DNA of 64,000 nucleotides from Flavobacteriaceae bacterium (GTDB lineage: Bacteria > Bacteroidota > Bacteroidia > Flavobacteriales > Flavobacteriaceae): NCBI GenBank assembly GCA_029238515.1, contig JAQWFW010000006.1, forward strand, positions 31,506-95,505, read 5' to 3'. The first letter of the stretch is position 1. Every line of letters begins with the position of its first letter. Under the pieces are notes generated by a model, which saw nothing but the letters and a program-made list of their open reading frames with translations, was not told the DNA's origin and made no database searches. Positions 56,701-64,000 of this stretch are shown in pieces. The position numbers were made by a program, and so were the translations under genes.

Positions 56701-57041
56701 TCAATTTGAAACCATCAGACAAGCTCTCCTCTTCCGAATTGTTGGAATGTGTAGTCGAAGGAGGAAAAACTCGACTACGCCCCGTATTGCTAACCGCCAT
56801 AACCACGATTTTAGGACTATTGCCTTTAGCACTTGGAATTAATGTCAATTTTAAAACCTTGATTACAGAACTAAACCCTAACTTTTACATCGGTGGAGAA
56901 AATGTTGCCTTTTGGGGGCCAATGGGCTGGGCTATTATTTATGGGCTCACTTTTGCTACATTTTTGACCCTCGTTGTCGTACCTATTTTGTATTATTTGA
57001 TCAACAAAATAAACACCAAACGCATGAATGTTACTGCTTAG
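53790..57041 (+). CDS. RND multidrug-type efflux permease
   Basis: 1083 residues with 12 membrane helices in the RND arrangement: one helix at about 18-36, a large periplasmic loop, helices 2-6 at about 345-505, one at about 540, a second large loop, and helices 8-12 at about 870-1070. The proton-relay helix 4 carries the conserved aspartate in LVIALGMLVDNGIVVVENV. PRENFPEI and ATPYPGNSALDVEK near the start fit the HAE1-type pumps. It exports hydrophobic or amphiphilic compounds; the substrate is not known. Last gene of the tetR operon; aspS begins 52 bp later with its own -7 box. Confidence 0.93.
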   Translation: MSKNKEFKLSSWSISNKSTVAVITFIVVLGGFLSYTSMPRENFPEIIVPQIYVATPYPGNSALDVEKLITKRLEKEINAITGVDKITSTSIQGYSSINVEFNFDITPSDALQKVKDKVDIAMADKDFPKDLPTEPSITEMNFSEQMPIMNINLSGDFSMDQLKDYAEYLEDEIEELTEISGVDVRGVQEKELEVAVDLYKMQASKISFNDVENAIAYENQSISSGDILENGIRRNVRVVGEFKDPISVKDIVVKHENGQIVYLRDIADVQFKEQEKQSYAREYSQPVVMLDVKKRSGQNLLNASTKIDEIIAKAESTVFPDNLVISKTNDQSNDTRTMVADLENSIILGVILVVTVLYFFLGFRNALFVGIAIPLSMFLSFTILGFLGVTLNTMVLFSLVIALGMLVDNGIVVVENVYRLMDQGVPRIEAAKQGVGEVAWPIIASTATTLAAFFPLVLWDGIIGKFMQWLPITLIIVLSSSLFVALVINPMLISLYMKVQRKENKVTFINKLEAIYEKFLGFALKGRKPYGIVIGTFVLLFIAAGLMYTFPPKVLFFPNTEAKQVFVFLEYPIGTDIEETNRLSKQIEKDIETHLKQYEKDGGNFLVTSVIGQVGEGTSDPSKGQMGGNTPNKARITVDFVKFQDRQGVSSEQVLMDIRNVIQGYPGVSIVVDKPADGPPTGSAINLEIKGDDYELILETANNLKSFINNANIPGIEELKLDIDQGKPELLVRVDRQKARRLGVSTGLIGSNLRTALYGKEVSTFKDLTDDYPINIRLKDEYRYDRNALLNQKITFRDQGSGQIKQVPISAVATTENNTSFSAVKRIDLDRVVTVYSNVLSGYNPTDVNDKIRGIIQNFEIPRGLEISFTGEQEKQAKEMAFLSRALLIAVLLIFLILVGQFNSATTPIIISISVFLSLIGVLFGLLIFRMDFVILMTMIGIISLAGIVVNNAIVLIDYINLIIKREKRILNLKPSDKLSSSELLECVVEGGKTRLRPVLLTAITTILGLLPLALGINVNFKTLITELNPNFYIGGENVAFWGPMGWAIIYGLTFATFLTLVVVPILYYLINKINTKRMNVTA

Positions 57042-57067
57042 ATGCTGTGTTTTTATTTTATTAATCT

Positions 57068-57075
57068 TAAATTTG
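57068..57075 (+). promoter_or_regulatory. Candidate -7 box for aspS
   Basis: TAAATTTG, 18 bp before the aspS ATG. No TTG at -33. It suggests aspS is not solely dependent on the efflux operon. Confidence 0.4.
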
Positions 57076-57093
57076 CTCAACTAATTAGATAAA

Positions 57094-58839
57094 ATGTACA
57101 GAACGCATCATTGTGGTGAGCTTAGAGGGTCACACATCAATCAAAAAGTAACCCTTTCGGGTTGGGTCCAAAAATCTAGAGATAAAGGGTTTGTGGCGTG
57201 GGTCGATTTACGTGATCGATATGGCATCACACAACTCGTTTTTGATGCTGATCGTACAGATAAAAAAATAATGGAAGCCGCCAGAAGTCTAGGCCGAGAA
57301 TTTGTTATTCAAGTTTCAGGAACTGTGATTGAACGCGCCTCAAAAAATCCAAATATTAGTACTGGTGACATCGAAATTTTAGTGGAATCTCTCAGTGTAC
57401 TGAATACTGCTAAAGTCCCCCCTTTTACGATAGAAGACGAAACCGATGGTGGCGAAGAATTGCGTATGAAATATCGCTATCTGGATATTAGACGTAACCC
57501 CGTCAAAAACAATTTGATTTTTAGACATAAAGTTGCTCAGGAAGTGAGAAATTATCTGTCAGCAAAAGAATTTATTGAAGTTGAAACGCCCTACCTTATC
57601 AAATCCACACCAGAAGGTGCTCGCGATTTTGTGGTCCCCAGCCGTATGAATGAAGGTCAATTTTATGCCCTTCCACAATCACCGCAAACTTTCAAGCAAT
57701 TATTGATGGTCGGCGGAATGGATAAATATTTTCAGATTGTCAAATGTTTTAGAGACGAAGATTTACGTGCCGATCGTCAACCAGAATTTACGCAAATCGA
57801 CTGCGAAATGGCATTTGTAGAACAAGAAGATATCCTCAACACTTTTGAAGGATTAACACGTCATCTGATCAAAAGCATCAGTAACGTAGACATCGACAGC
57901 TTTCCACGAATGAGCTATGATGAAGCCATAAAAACTTATGGAAATGACAAACCAGACATTCGATTTGGAATGAAATTTGGCGAACTTAATAGTGTAGCGC
58001 AACACAAATTGTTTAATGTATTCAACAGTGCCGAACTCGTAGTGGGAATTGCAGTTCCTGGAGGAAATTCATTTTCTAGAAAGGAAATTGACAAACTCAT
58101 CGACTGGGTAAAACGCCCTCAAATTGGCGCACTTGGTATGGTCTATGTCCGTTGCAACGACGATGGGAGCTATAAGTCTTCAGTAGATAAATTTTACGAT
58201 CAAGATGATTTGGCCAATTGGGCTAAAGCAACTGAAGCCAAAAAAGGAGACCTCATCTGTGTACTTTCAGGAAAAACAAATGAAGTCCGCGCACAATTGA
58301 GTGCTTTGCGTATGGAATTGGCAGAGCGTCTTGGACTCAGAAATCCAAAAGAATTTGCTCCACTTTGGGTCACCGATTTTCCACTTCTGGAGTGGGACGA
58401 AGACACGCAACGCTACCACGCCATGCACCATCCTTTTACAGCGCCAAAACCTGAACAAATTGATCTGCTAGATTCAGATCCTGGAGCGGTAAAAGCCAAT
58501 GCTTATGATTTGGTACTTAATGGAAATGAAATTGGTGGAGGATCAATTCGAATTCACGACAAAAAAACACAAGCACTGATGTTCGATCATTTAGGTTTCA
58601 CAGAAGAAGAGGCCAAAGCACAATTTGGTTTCCTTATGAATGCTTTTGAATATGGCGCACCACCACACGGAGGTATTGCCTTTGGTTTGGATAGACTAGT
58701 CGCGATTTTAGGTGGTCAAGAAACCATTCGTGATTTTATTTCATTTCCAAAAAATAACTCTGGTAGAGATGTAATGATTGATGCGCCTGCGCCCATAGCA
58801 AAAGATCAATTAGACGAATTAGGGTTGAAAGCAAAATAA
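57094..58839 (+). CDS. aspS: Aspartyl-tRNA synthetase
   Basis: 581 residues, bacterial type. Anticodon-binding OB fold at about 1-110 ([22 protein letters not shown]), class II catalytic core from about 135 with motif 1, motif 2 ([20 protein letters not shown]) and the bacterial GAD insert at about 290-400, and motif 3 ([13 protein letters not shown]) near 530. It charges tRNA-Asp; whether it also charges tRNA-Asn depends on whether asnS and gatCAB are present elsewhere. It is followed after 14 bp by a small membrane protein. Confidence 0.97.
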   Translation: MYRTHHCGELRGSHINQKVTLSGWVQKSRDKGFVAWVDLRDRYGITQLVFDADRTDKKIMEAARSLGREFVIQVSGTVIERASKNPNISTGDIEILVESLSVLNTAKVPPFTIEDETDGGEELRMKYRYLDIRRNPVKNNLIFRHKVAQEVRNYLSAKEFIEVETPYLIKSTPEGARDFVVPSRMNEGQFYALPQSPQTFKQLLMVGGMDKYFQIVKCFRDEDLRADRQPEFTQIDCEMAFVEQEDILNTFEGLTRHLIKSISNVDIDSFPRMSYDEAIKTYGNDKPDIRFGMKFGELNSVAQHKLFNVFNSAELVVGIAVPGGNSFSRKEIDKLIDWVKRPQIGALGMVYVRCNDDGSYKSSVDKFYDQDDLANWAKATEAKKGDLICVLSGKTNEVRAQLSALRMELAERLGLRNPKEFAPLWVTDFPLLEWDEDTQRYHAMHHPFTAPKPEQIDLLDSDPGAVKANAYDLVLNGNEIGGGSIRIHDKKTQALMFDHLGFTEEEAKAQFGFLMNAFEYGAPPHGGIAFGLDRLVAILGGQETIRDFISFPKNNSGRDVMIDAPAPIAKDQLDELGLKAK

Positions 58840-58853
58840 CCGACTAAACTAAG

Positions 58854-59090
58854 ATGAAGTATTTAATTTGGATTCTTTTTATAGCCACAGTAGGAAGTAT
58901 TTTTTTTGGATTTATCTTAGATGTTGATTATTCCGAAAAACTCATCGGTTTTGGTGTTTTGGGGCTTTTTGTTATCGTATTCCCTTTATTTTCTTACTAT
59001 CGCTGGAAAAATAAAAATGTTTCTGACTATATGCTCAATAAAGAAAATATTGAGAAGATGAGAGCGTATAACGATAATGTGGAAAATTAG
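58854..59090 (+). CDS. Small two-helix membrane protein
   Basis: 78 residues. I recognise no named family. Two hydrophobic helices (about 3-22 and 33-52) are joined by an acidic loop (LDVDYSEK), followed by a basic patch RWKNKN and a charged cytoplasmic-looking tail. It follows aspS by 14 bp and is probably co-transcribed. Its TAG stop shares bases with the tadA stop on the other strand. Coding is supported by a clean frame, start and placement rather than by homology. Confidence 0.7.
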   Translation: MKYLIWILFIATVGSIFFGFILDVDYSEKLIGFGVLGLFVIVFPLFSYYRWKNKNVSDYMLNKENIEKMRAYNDNVEN

Positions 59091-59536
59091 TTCAAGTTCC
59101 GTTTTTCAATAAAAAAACGCTTCAATAACGCTGAAGATTCTTCCGCTAAAACACCCCCTCGAATTTTTGTTTTTGGATGCAATTTAGTGCCCAAAGTTGC
59201 GCAACCACGTTCAAGGTCTTTAGCTCCATAAACAATTTGTGAGATTTGACTCCAATATAATGCACCGCCACACATTTGACAAGGTTCTAAAGTAACATAC
59301 AACGTACAATTGTGCAAGTATTTTCCACCCAGAAAATTGGAAGCAGCCGTGATGGCCTGCATCTCGGCATGTGCGGTAACATCATTGAGCAACTCTGTAA
59401 GATTGTGTGCTCTGGCAATGATGTGTTGATCTACAACGACTACGGCGCCAACAGGCACTTCGCCTTGTTCAAAAGCCATTTCAGCTTCAATTATGGCTTT
59501 TTTCATAAAATAGTCATCGTCAAATTCTATATCCAT
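59087..59536 (-). CDS. tadA: tRNA-specific adenosine deaminase
   Basis: 149 residues from ATG at 59536. The upstream in-frame ATG (59557) would lie ahead of the promoter box and is rejected. TadA makes inosine at the wobble base of tRNA-Arg(ACG). The zinc site is complete: HAEMQAI (His and catalytic Glu at about 57-59) and PCQMCGGAL (two Cys), and the C-terminus has ASALLKRFF-like helix EESSALLKRFF. Related guanine deaminases share the motif, but length and essential-gene context favour TadA. It converges on the small membrane gene and is divergent from dxs. Confidence 0.9.
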   Translation of the reverse strand: MDIEFDDDYFMKKAIIEAEMAFEQGEVPVGAVVVVDQHIIARAHNLTELLNDVTAHAEMQAITAASNFLGGKYLHNCTLYVTLEPCQMCGGALYWSQISQIVYGAKDLERGCATLGTKLHPKTKIRGGVLAEESSALLKRFFIEKRNLN

Positions 59537-59540
59537 ATGC

Positions 59541-59570
59541 CAAAAATACGATTTCAAACGTGTATTTTTG
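59541..59570. promoter_or_regulatory. Palindromic back-to-back -7 boxes of tadA and dxs
   Basis: CAAAAATAC (59541-59549) and GTATTTTTG (59562-59570) form a perfect 9-bp inverted repeat with a 12-bp spacer. Each arm reads as TATTTTTG on the strand it serves: 4 nt before the tadA ATG on minus and 4 nt before the dxs GTG on plus. The two promoters overlap, and both messages would be leaderless. Confidence 0.55.
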
Positions 59571-59574
59571 TACT

Positions 59575-61326
59575 GTGCAAAAAAAATTACTCGGCCATAT
59601 CAATCACCCACAGGATTTACGTCTTCTTCAAATTGAGGACTTACCGATACTTGCACAAGAATTAAGAGATTTTATCATTGAAATTGTGGCCTCTAAAGAA
59701 GGCCATTTGGGGGCAAGTTTGGGGGTGGTCGAACTCACTATTGCGTTACATTATGTGTTTGATACGCCGAAAGATTTGCTTATTTGGGACGTTGGACATC
59801 AGGCCTATGGGCATAAAATTTTAACTGGACGTAAAGCTAAATTTGACACGAACCGTCAATTAGGGGGCATAAGTGGTTTCCCAAAACGTGATGAAAGTCT
59901 TTATGACCCCTTTGGTACTGGACATGCGTCAACATCAATTTCGGCAGCGCTGGGTATGGCGATTGCAAGTCAGTTAAAAGGTTTAAAAAAGCACCATATC
60001 GCAGTAATTGGTGACGCTTCTATTGCAAGCGGTATGGCTTTCGAGGGGCTAAATCATGCAGGGGTTACTCATGCTAATTTGTTGGTGATTTTAAATGACA
60101 ATGCCATTGGTATTGATCCAAGTGTAGGCGCACTTAAGCAGTATTTGACGAACGTCAAAAAAGGAAAACAAAAAGAAGATAATATTTTTGAAGCACTAAA
60201 TTTTGAATACTCTGGCCCAATTGATGGGCACAACCTTGATGCTTTAGTTTTAGAATTGGAACGCCTCAAGACAATTGAGGGTCCTAAGTTTTTGCACGTA
60301 ATCACCACGAAAGGGAAAGGGCTAAAACAAGCCGAAGAACATCAAGTCACTTACCATGCCCCAGGAAAATTTAATGCCGAAACAGGTGATTTACTTCCTT
60401 CAAACAATACCAAAAGACCTGATAAATTTCAAGATATATTCGGAAAAACACTTGTAGCATTGGCCGAAAAGAATGAAAATATCGTCGGTATTACTCCTGC
60501 TATGCCAACTGGAAGTTCTTTGAAATTTTTGATGGAAACCTTCCCAAATCGTGCTTTTGATGTGGGGATAGCAGAACAACACGCTGTAACCCTAGCTGCA
60601 GGAATGGCTACTCAAGGCCTGATTCCATTTTGTGCGATTTACTCTACCTTTTTGCAACGTGCCTACGACCAAGTCATTCATGATGTCGCATTACAAAATT
60701 TGCCCGTAATTTTTTGTTTGGACCGTGCAGGACTTGTTGGCCAAGATGGTGCTACACATCACGGGGTGTTTGACATCGCCTATTTAAGATGCGTTCCAAA
60801 TCTTATTGTAGCAGCGCCAAGAAATGAAATTGAATTGCGCAACATCATGTACACTGCGCAAATGGGGTTGAAACACCCTATTGCAATTCGATATCCAAGA
60901 GGACGCGGAACACTTTTGGATTGGAAAAAAGACTTTAAACCTATTCCCATTGGAAAGGGAGTTCAGTTAAAAGCTGGTGAAAATACAGCCGTTTTAAGCA
61001 TTGGCGCCATAGCCAACAATGTCCAAGAAGCAATAAAAGATTTATCAATTGCCCATTATGATATGCGTTTTGTAAAACCATTGGATGAAGTTTTATTAAA
61101 ACAAATATTTGAACGCTACCCCAATATAGTGACTGTAGAAAATGGAACAATTGTTGGCGGATTTGGAAGTGCTGTTTTAGAATTTGCAGCGAATAATGGA
61201 TTTAAAAACAAAATAACCCTTAAAGGAGTCCCAGATACTTTTATAGAACACGGTACAACTGAAGAACTTCAAAAACAGATAGGAATAGATGTTGATGGAT
61301 TGAGACCGTTTTTTGAGGGACTCTAA
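59575..61326 (+). CDS. dxs: 1-deoxy-D-xylulose-5-phosphate synthase
   Basis: 583 residues from GTG at 59575 (a GTG at 59560 lies upstream of the -7 box end and would add five residues). First enzyme of the MEP isoprenoid pathway: joins pyruvate and glyceraldehyde 3-phosphate using thiamine diphosphate. Visible: WDVGHQAYGHKILTGR, the ThDP/Mg motif GDASIASGMAFEGLNHAG to NDN (reading GDA in place of the common GDG), and in the second half GIAEQHAVTLAAGMA with its catalytic Glu, YSTFLQRAYDQVIHDVA and DRAGLVGQDGATHHG. It shares stop-codon bases with dgt. Length is slightly short of the E. coli protein (620). Confidence 0.95.
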   Translation: MQKKLLGHINHPQDLRLLQIEDLPILAQELRDFIIEIVASKEGHLGASLGVVELTIALHYVFDTPKDLLIWDVGHQAYGHKILTGRKAKFDTNRQLGGISGFPKRDESLYDPFGTGHASTSISAALGMAIASQLKGLKKHHIAVIGDASIASGMAFEGLNHAGVTHANLLVILNDNAIGIDPSVGALKQYLTNVKKGKQKEDNIFEALNFEYSGPIDGHNLDALVLELERLKTIEGPKFLHVITTKGKGLKQAEEHQVTYHAPGKFNAETGDLLPSNNTKRPDKFQDIFGKTLVALAEKNENIVGITPAMPTGSSLKFLMETFPNRAFDVGIAEQHAVTLAAGMATQGLIPFCAIYSTFLQRAYDQVIHDVALQNLPVIFCLDRAGLVGQDGATHHGVFDIAYLRCVPNLIVAAPRNEIELRNIMYTAQMGLKHPIAIRYPRGRGTLLDWKKDFKPIPIGKGVQLKAGENTAVLSIGAIANNVQEAIKDLSIAHYDMRFVKPLDEVLLKQIFERYPNIVTVENGTIVGGFGSAVLEFAANNGFKNKITLKGVPDTFIEHGTTEELQKQIGIDVDGLRPFFEGL

Positions 61327-62678
61327 AACGTTAACCCCTTCAATTTTTTATAGGTTAAAATTGCATTACTGTCTGAATATGAGGCGACTACACCACAAAC
61401 AGCCATCAGACGTTCGTATAGATTTTGATTGAGAATATCCAATTCGGAGGGTAATAATTTTAATAAAAGACGGTCATAATGACTCGCTTTATTTGCATAA
61501 GAATTATTGACTGCTGTAGTAAAACGCAACAACAATTCATTGATTACTTCAAACCCCGAAATTTCTTTGTCAATGACTTCCTTTGCGTTGTAAATTCGGT
61601 CGATACTTATTTTAATAATGTCATCAATTTGGGCTTTGTACTGGCTTTTATCAATAAGAGCTACCTGAAAGCTGCCATCAAGTAAAGACTTTTCGTTGCG
61701 AACAAAAATATCTACAGCATCATCGATAAGTGTGCCAATAGCCAAAGCGCGCAGATATCTTACTCTGAAAGAAGTTGTCGGCAAGGCACTATATTTCTTT
61801 GTTTGAATCTTGTTACGTACTAAATTAATTAGGTACTCCAGTGCAAAATCTTCATCGATTAGACCAAGATTAATGCCGTCTTCGAAGTCTATAATGGTAT
61901 AACAAATATCATCTGCAGCTTCTACTAAATATGCCAAGGGGTGTCTAGAAAATTGCGAGTCGTCGTCCCTATTCATTTTTAGTAACCCTAATTCTTTGGC
62001 AACTTCTCTAAACATAGTTGCTTCACTCTGAAAAAACCCATACTTTTTAGAAACAATATGAGGCGTTGGTCTTTTAGGTAAAGACGCTTTTGGGTATTTT
62101 GTAAATGCCCCAAGAGTTGCATAACTCAAACGCAAACCTCCTGGACGACCTTTTAAATCTTGAGTTAAGATTTTAAATCCATTGGCATTCCCTTCAAAAT
62201 CACACAAATCTTGATATTGCTTGGCACTTAACTCTGATTTGAAGTTTTGTCCTAATCCATTTTTAAAAAAATGTCCAATGGCTTTTTCCCCAGAATGCCC
62301 AAACGGTGGATTTCCAATATCGTGTGCCAAAGCAGCAGCAGCAACGATAGAACCAAAGTCGTTAGGTTTATAGCCATGTATTTCTTGTAGAGCTGGGTGT
62401 CTTTCCAAAATTTTGACGCCAACCTTTCGCCCTAAAGAGCGCGCAACAACGCTAACTTCCAAGCTGTGCGTGAGTCGAGTGTGGACAAAATCCGTAGATG
62501 AAAGAGGGATAACCTGTGTTTTGTCTTGTAAACTCCTAAACGCTGGCGAAAAAATAATGCGGTCGTAATCAACATCAAAGCCCAGACGGGTTTCATCTTG
62601 TTCATTGCGTAAGCGTTTGTTGGTGTCTCCTTGTCGCTTTAGGGATAATAATTGCTCCCAATTCATGGTCTTACTCAT
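61323..62678 (-). CDS. dgt: dGTP triphosphohydrolase
   Basis: 451 residues, HD superfamily. Hydrolyses dGTP (or other dNTPs) to the nucleoside and triphosphate. The N-terminus has RIIFSPAFRSLQDKTQV, the conserved dNTPase start, followed by TRLTHSLEVS (first metal His) and AAALAHDIGNPPFGHSGE (HD motif). A later ICYTIIDFEDG carries another metal ligand region. The start could be ATG 62678 or 62666, four residues downstream; neither is decided. No other dNTPase gene is adjacent. Its stop overlaps that of dxs. An 8-bp inverted repeat lies upstream (62711-62751). Confidence 0.93.
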   Translation of the reverse strand: MSKTMNWEQLLSLKRQGDTNKRLRNEQDETRLGFDVDYDRIIFSPAFRSLQDKTQVIPLSSTDFVHTRLTHSLEVSVVARSLGRKVGVKILERHPALQEIHGYKPNDFGSIVAAAALAHDIGNPPFGHSGEKAIGHFFKNGLGQNFKSELSAKQYQDLCDFEGNANGFKILTQDLKGRPGGLRLSYATLGAFTKYPKASLPKRPTPHIVSKKYGFFQSEATMFREVAKELGLLKMNRDDDSQFSRHPLAYLVEAADDICYTIIDFEDGINLGLIDEDFALEYLINLVRNKIQTKKYSALPTTSFRVRYLRALAIGTLIDDAVDIFVRNEKSLLDGSFQVALIDKSQYKAQIDDIIKISIDRIYNAKEVIDKEISGFEVINELLLRFTTAVNNSYANKASHYDRLLLKLLPSELDILNQNLYERLMAVCGVVASYSDSNAILTYKKLKGLTF

Positions 62679-62710
62679 AAGTGCAAGATAGTAATTTTCA
62701 ATGTTAAGTT

Positions 62711-62751
62711 AATGTTATACAAAGTGTAGATTTTGCTTATTTGATAACATT
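62711..62751. repeat. Inverted repeat between dgt and the TonB-dependent receptor
   Basis: AATGTTAT and ATAACATT are perfect 8-bp arms separated by 25 bp. The region also has a near-duplicate ATGTTA 5 bp upstream of the first arm. It lies in the 162-bp divergent space and could be a regulator site for either gene. Confidence 0.35.
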
Positions 62752-62803
62752 GAGATGATAATTATATAAACATGCGGATATCGTAAGGGTTGTCAATCAA
62801 ACA

Positions 62804-62811
62804 TAAATTTG
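62804..62811 (+). promoter_or_regulatory. Candidate -7 box for the TonB-dependent receptor
   Basis: TAAATTTG, 29 bp before the ATG at 62841. A TTG at 62790-62792 is only 11 bp upstream, too close for a standard -33 box. Confidence 0.4.
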
Positions 62812-62840
62812 CAAAAAATAAAGTTTAAAAATCACAACAA

Positions 62841-64000
62841 ATGAAATCCTTATTTTTAACTATAATTTCCTTAGTTTGTTTTAGTATTTCTGCCCAAGAT
62901 ACAGGAGCAATATCTGGTTTACTCACCGATAAAGAATTCAATAATGAACCCCTTGCGTTTGCCAATGTTTTAATTAAAGGAACTTCTAAGGGGACAACTT
63001 CTGATTTTGATGGAAAATACTTATTAGAAAATTTAGATCCTGGAGTGTACAGTGTACAATTTAGCTTTGTTGGCTATCAAACTGTGGAAGTTGAAACCAC
63101 TGTTGAGTCTGGTAAAACTAATACTATTGATGTGATTCTTCAAGCCAATAGCGCTGCTTTGGATGAGGTTGTGATAAAAACCACTACTGCTAGAGAGACA
63201 GAAAATGCACTACTGTTGGAACAACAAAAAGCGGTGGTGATGGAAACCGCTATTGGCGCACAGGAATTGAGCAAAAAAGGGGTCGGCGACGTGGCTACTG
63301 CAGTTACAAAAACAGCTGGGGTTTCTAAACAAAACAATTCTAAAGGTATATTTGTGCGTGGGCTAGGAGATCGTTACAACATCACAACACTTAATGGTTT
63401 GCCACTCCCATCAAATAACCCTGCACTAAAAAATATTGAATTAGGAATTTTCTCTACAGACATTGTCGAAAATATTGGTATAAGTAAAACGTTTAACGCT
63501 AAAAATTATGCAGACTTTGGTGGGGCAAACATCAATATTGATTCTAAAAATTTTAGAGGCCAACCCTATTTAAATTTAGGACTGAGTGTTGGCGGAAATT
63601 CAAACACAATAGGGGAAAGCCCATTTTACAGACAAGATGGTCCCAATTTCTTTGGGTTTTATAATCCTTCGGAACCCACAAATCCTACGGCAACTTCAAA
63701 TTGGGGATCAAGTTGGAATAGAGAACAAAGTAATTTTAAACTCAATGGTGGGGTGAAACTTGTTGGGGGAAAATCTTTTGAAATTGGTGAAGAAGGGCGC
63801 TTGAATACCTTTGTAACAATAAGCTTCGACAACAACACTCTTTTTAGAGAGGGTCTTAGCCGCGGTAAAGTAGGTGCAGACGGATATACACGTCAAGATT
63901 TTTATAAAAACGCATACCAATACAATACCAACACTACTGCAATGGGGAGTTTTAATTACCGTATAAACTCAGATCATAAATTAGCTTTTACAAGCTTGTT
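62841..64000 (+). CDS. TonB-dependent receptor with carboxypeptidase-like N-domain (partial)
   Basis: The first 386 codons; the gene runs off the right edge. Signal peptide about 1-18 (ending SISAQ). A carboxypeptidase-D-like beta-sandwich (about 22-105: AISGLLTDKEFNNEPLAFAN, GTTSDFDGKYLLENLDPGVY) is followed by the plug domain with VKTAGVS-type and FVRGLGDRYNITTLNGLPLP segments (about 170-190), and the start of the barrel. Such proteins take up large or scarce nutrients (iron chelates, glycans) across the outer membrane using TonB. No SusD-like partner can be seen within the window. An uninterrupted frame to the end excludes a frameshift so far. Confidence 0.9.
   Translation, partial: MKSLFLTIISLVCFSISAQDTGAISGLLTDKEFNNEPLAFANVLIKGTSKGTTSDFDGKYLLENLDPGVYSVQFSFVGYQTVEVETTVESGKTNTIDVILQANSAALDEVVIKTTTARETENALLLEQQKAVVMETAIGAQELSKKGVGDVATAVTKTAGVSKQNNSKGIFVRGLGDRYNITTLNGLPLPSNNPALKNIELGIFSTDIVENIGISKTFNAKNYADFGGANINIDSKNFRGQPYLNLGLSVGGNSNTIGESPFYRQDGPNFFGFYNPSEPTNPTATSNWGSSWNREQSNFKLNGGVKLVGGKSFEIGEEGRLNTFVTISFDNNTLFREGLSRGKVGADGYTRQDFYKNAYQYNTNTTAMGSFNYRINSDHKLAFTSL

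Noticed and set aside
62680..62690. TATCTTGC as a -7 box placing dgt among the leaderless genes
   Set aside because: It departs from TAnnTTTG in the final bases and the dgt start itself is uncertain, so it is not counted.
1..64000. Search for prophage, insertion sequence, integron, CRISPR array or defence island
   Set aside because: No transposase, integrase, phage structural, Cas or toxin-antitoxin proteins are seen, no regularly spaced repeats, and gene content is housekeeping throughout. The most exotic protein, the retropepsin, stands alone.

Overview
The window is ordinary chromosomal core sequence from a marine-type member of the Flavobacteriaceae (Bacteroidota). Supporting this: AT-rich DNA; no Shine-Dalgarno sequences but many Bacteroidota -7 boxes (TAnnTTTG); the type IX secretion gene sprA and a PorT-like start; TonB/ExbB/ExbD plus a SusC-style TonB-dependent receptor; an alternative complex III (ActABCDEF) joined to a cytochrome oxidase; and a hybrid NADP-malic enzyme. 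I found no prophage, transposon, CRISPR array, rRNA or integron. Species assignment is not possible from sequence reading alone.

Layout. 1-2586 (minus): start of a PorT-like protein and an ExbB / 4-TM protein / ExbD / ExbD proton-channel operon. 2752-4704 (minus): tRNA-Ser(GGA), asparaginase, TatD. 4775-5200 (plus): a lone retropepsin-like protein, closed by a bidirectional terminator shared with tonB. 5246-19080 (minus): tonB, vanZ-like, gcvH, sprA, ruvA, maeB, queG, ruvB, a housekeeping run with the giant T9SS translocon gene inside it. 19153-30481 (minus): coxA, coxB, actF, actE, actD, actC, actB, actA, a complete quinol-to-oxygen electron-transfer module written in the order ActA to CoxA. 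30648-31019 (plus): a secreted SPOR protein. 31045-35474 (minus): rimP-nusA-infB with a terminator-like hairpin in its leader. Then tRNA-Gln(TTG), a GT-C glycosyltransferase (DUF2723), a cysteine-less thioredoxin, a metallophosphoesterase, an FucP-like sugar transporter with an unusually long central insert, polA, odhB/odhA, a polyprenyl diphosphate synthase, a tetR-tolC-adaptor-RND efflux operon, aspS, a small membrane protein, tadA, dxs, dgt, and the first 386 codons of a TonB-dependent receptor that leaves the window.

How the genes work together. Energy metabolism dominates: OdhAB and malic enzyme feed reducing power, ActA-F passes quinol electrons to cytochrome c and CoxAB to oxygen, and the resulting proton gradient is used by ExbB/ExbD/TonB to energise outer-membrane receptors and by the RND pump. 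SprA and PorT belong to the type IX secretion system. The rest is information processing (infB, nusA, rimP, polA, ruvAB, aspS, tadA, queG, tRNAs) and isoprenoid synthesis (dxs, polyprenyl synthase).

No wholly new multi-gene system is evident. The most noteworthy signals are small-scale: three convergent gene pairs whose stop codons share the same four bases (CTAA/TTAG); several genes whose -7 promoter box ends only 4-5 nt before the start codon, implying leaderless mRNAs; a perfect 8-bp dyad around the malic-enzyme promoter; paired dyads in the efflux-operon promoter; and an attenuator-like hairpin ahead of rimP-nusA-infB. The cysteine-less thioredoxin and the His-rich tails on the respiratory subunits are the protein-level oddities.
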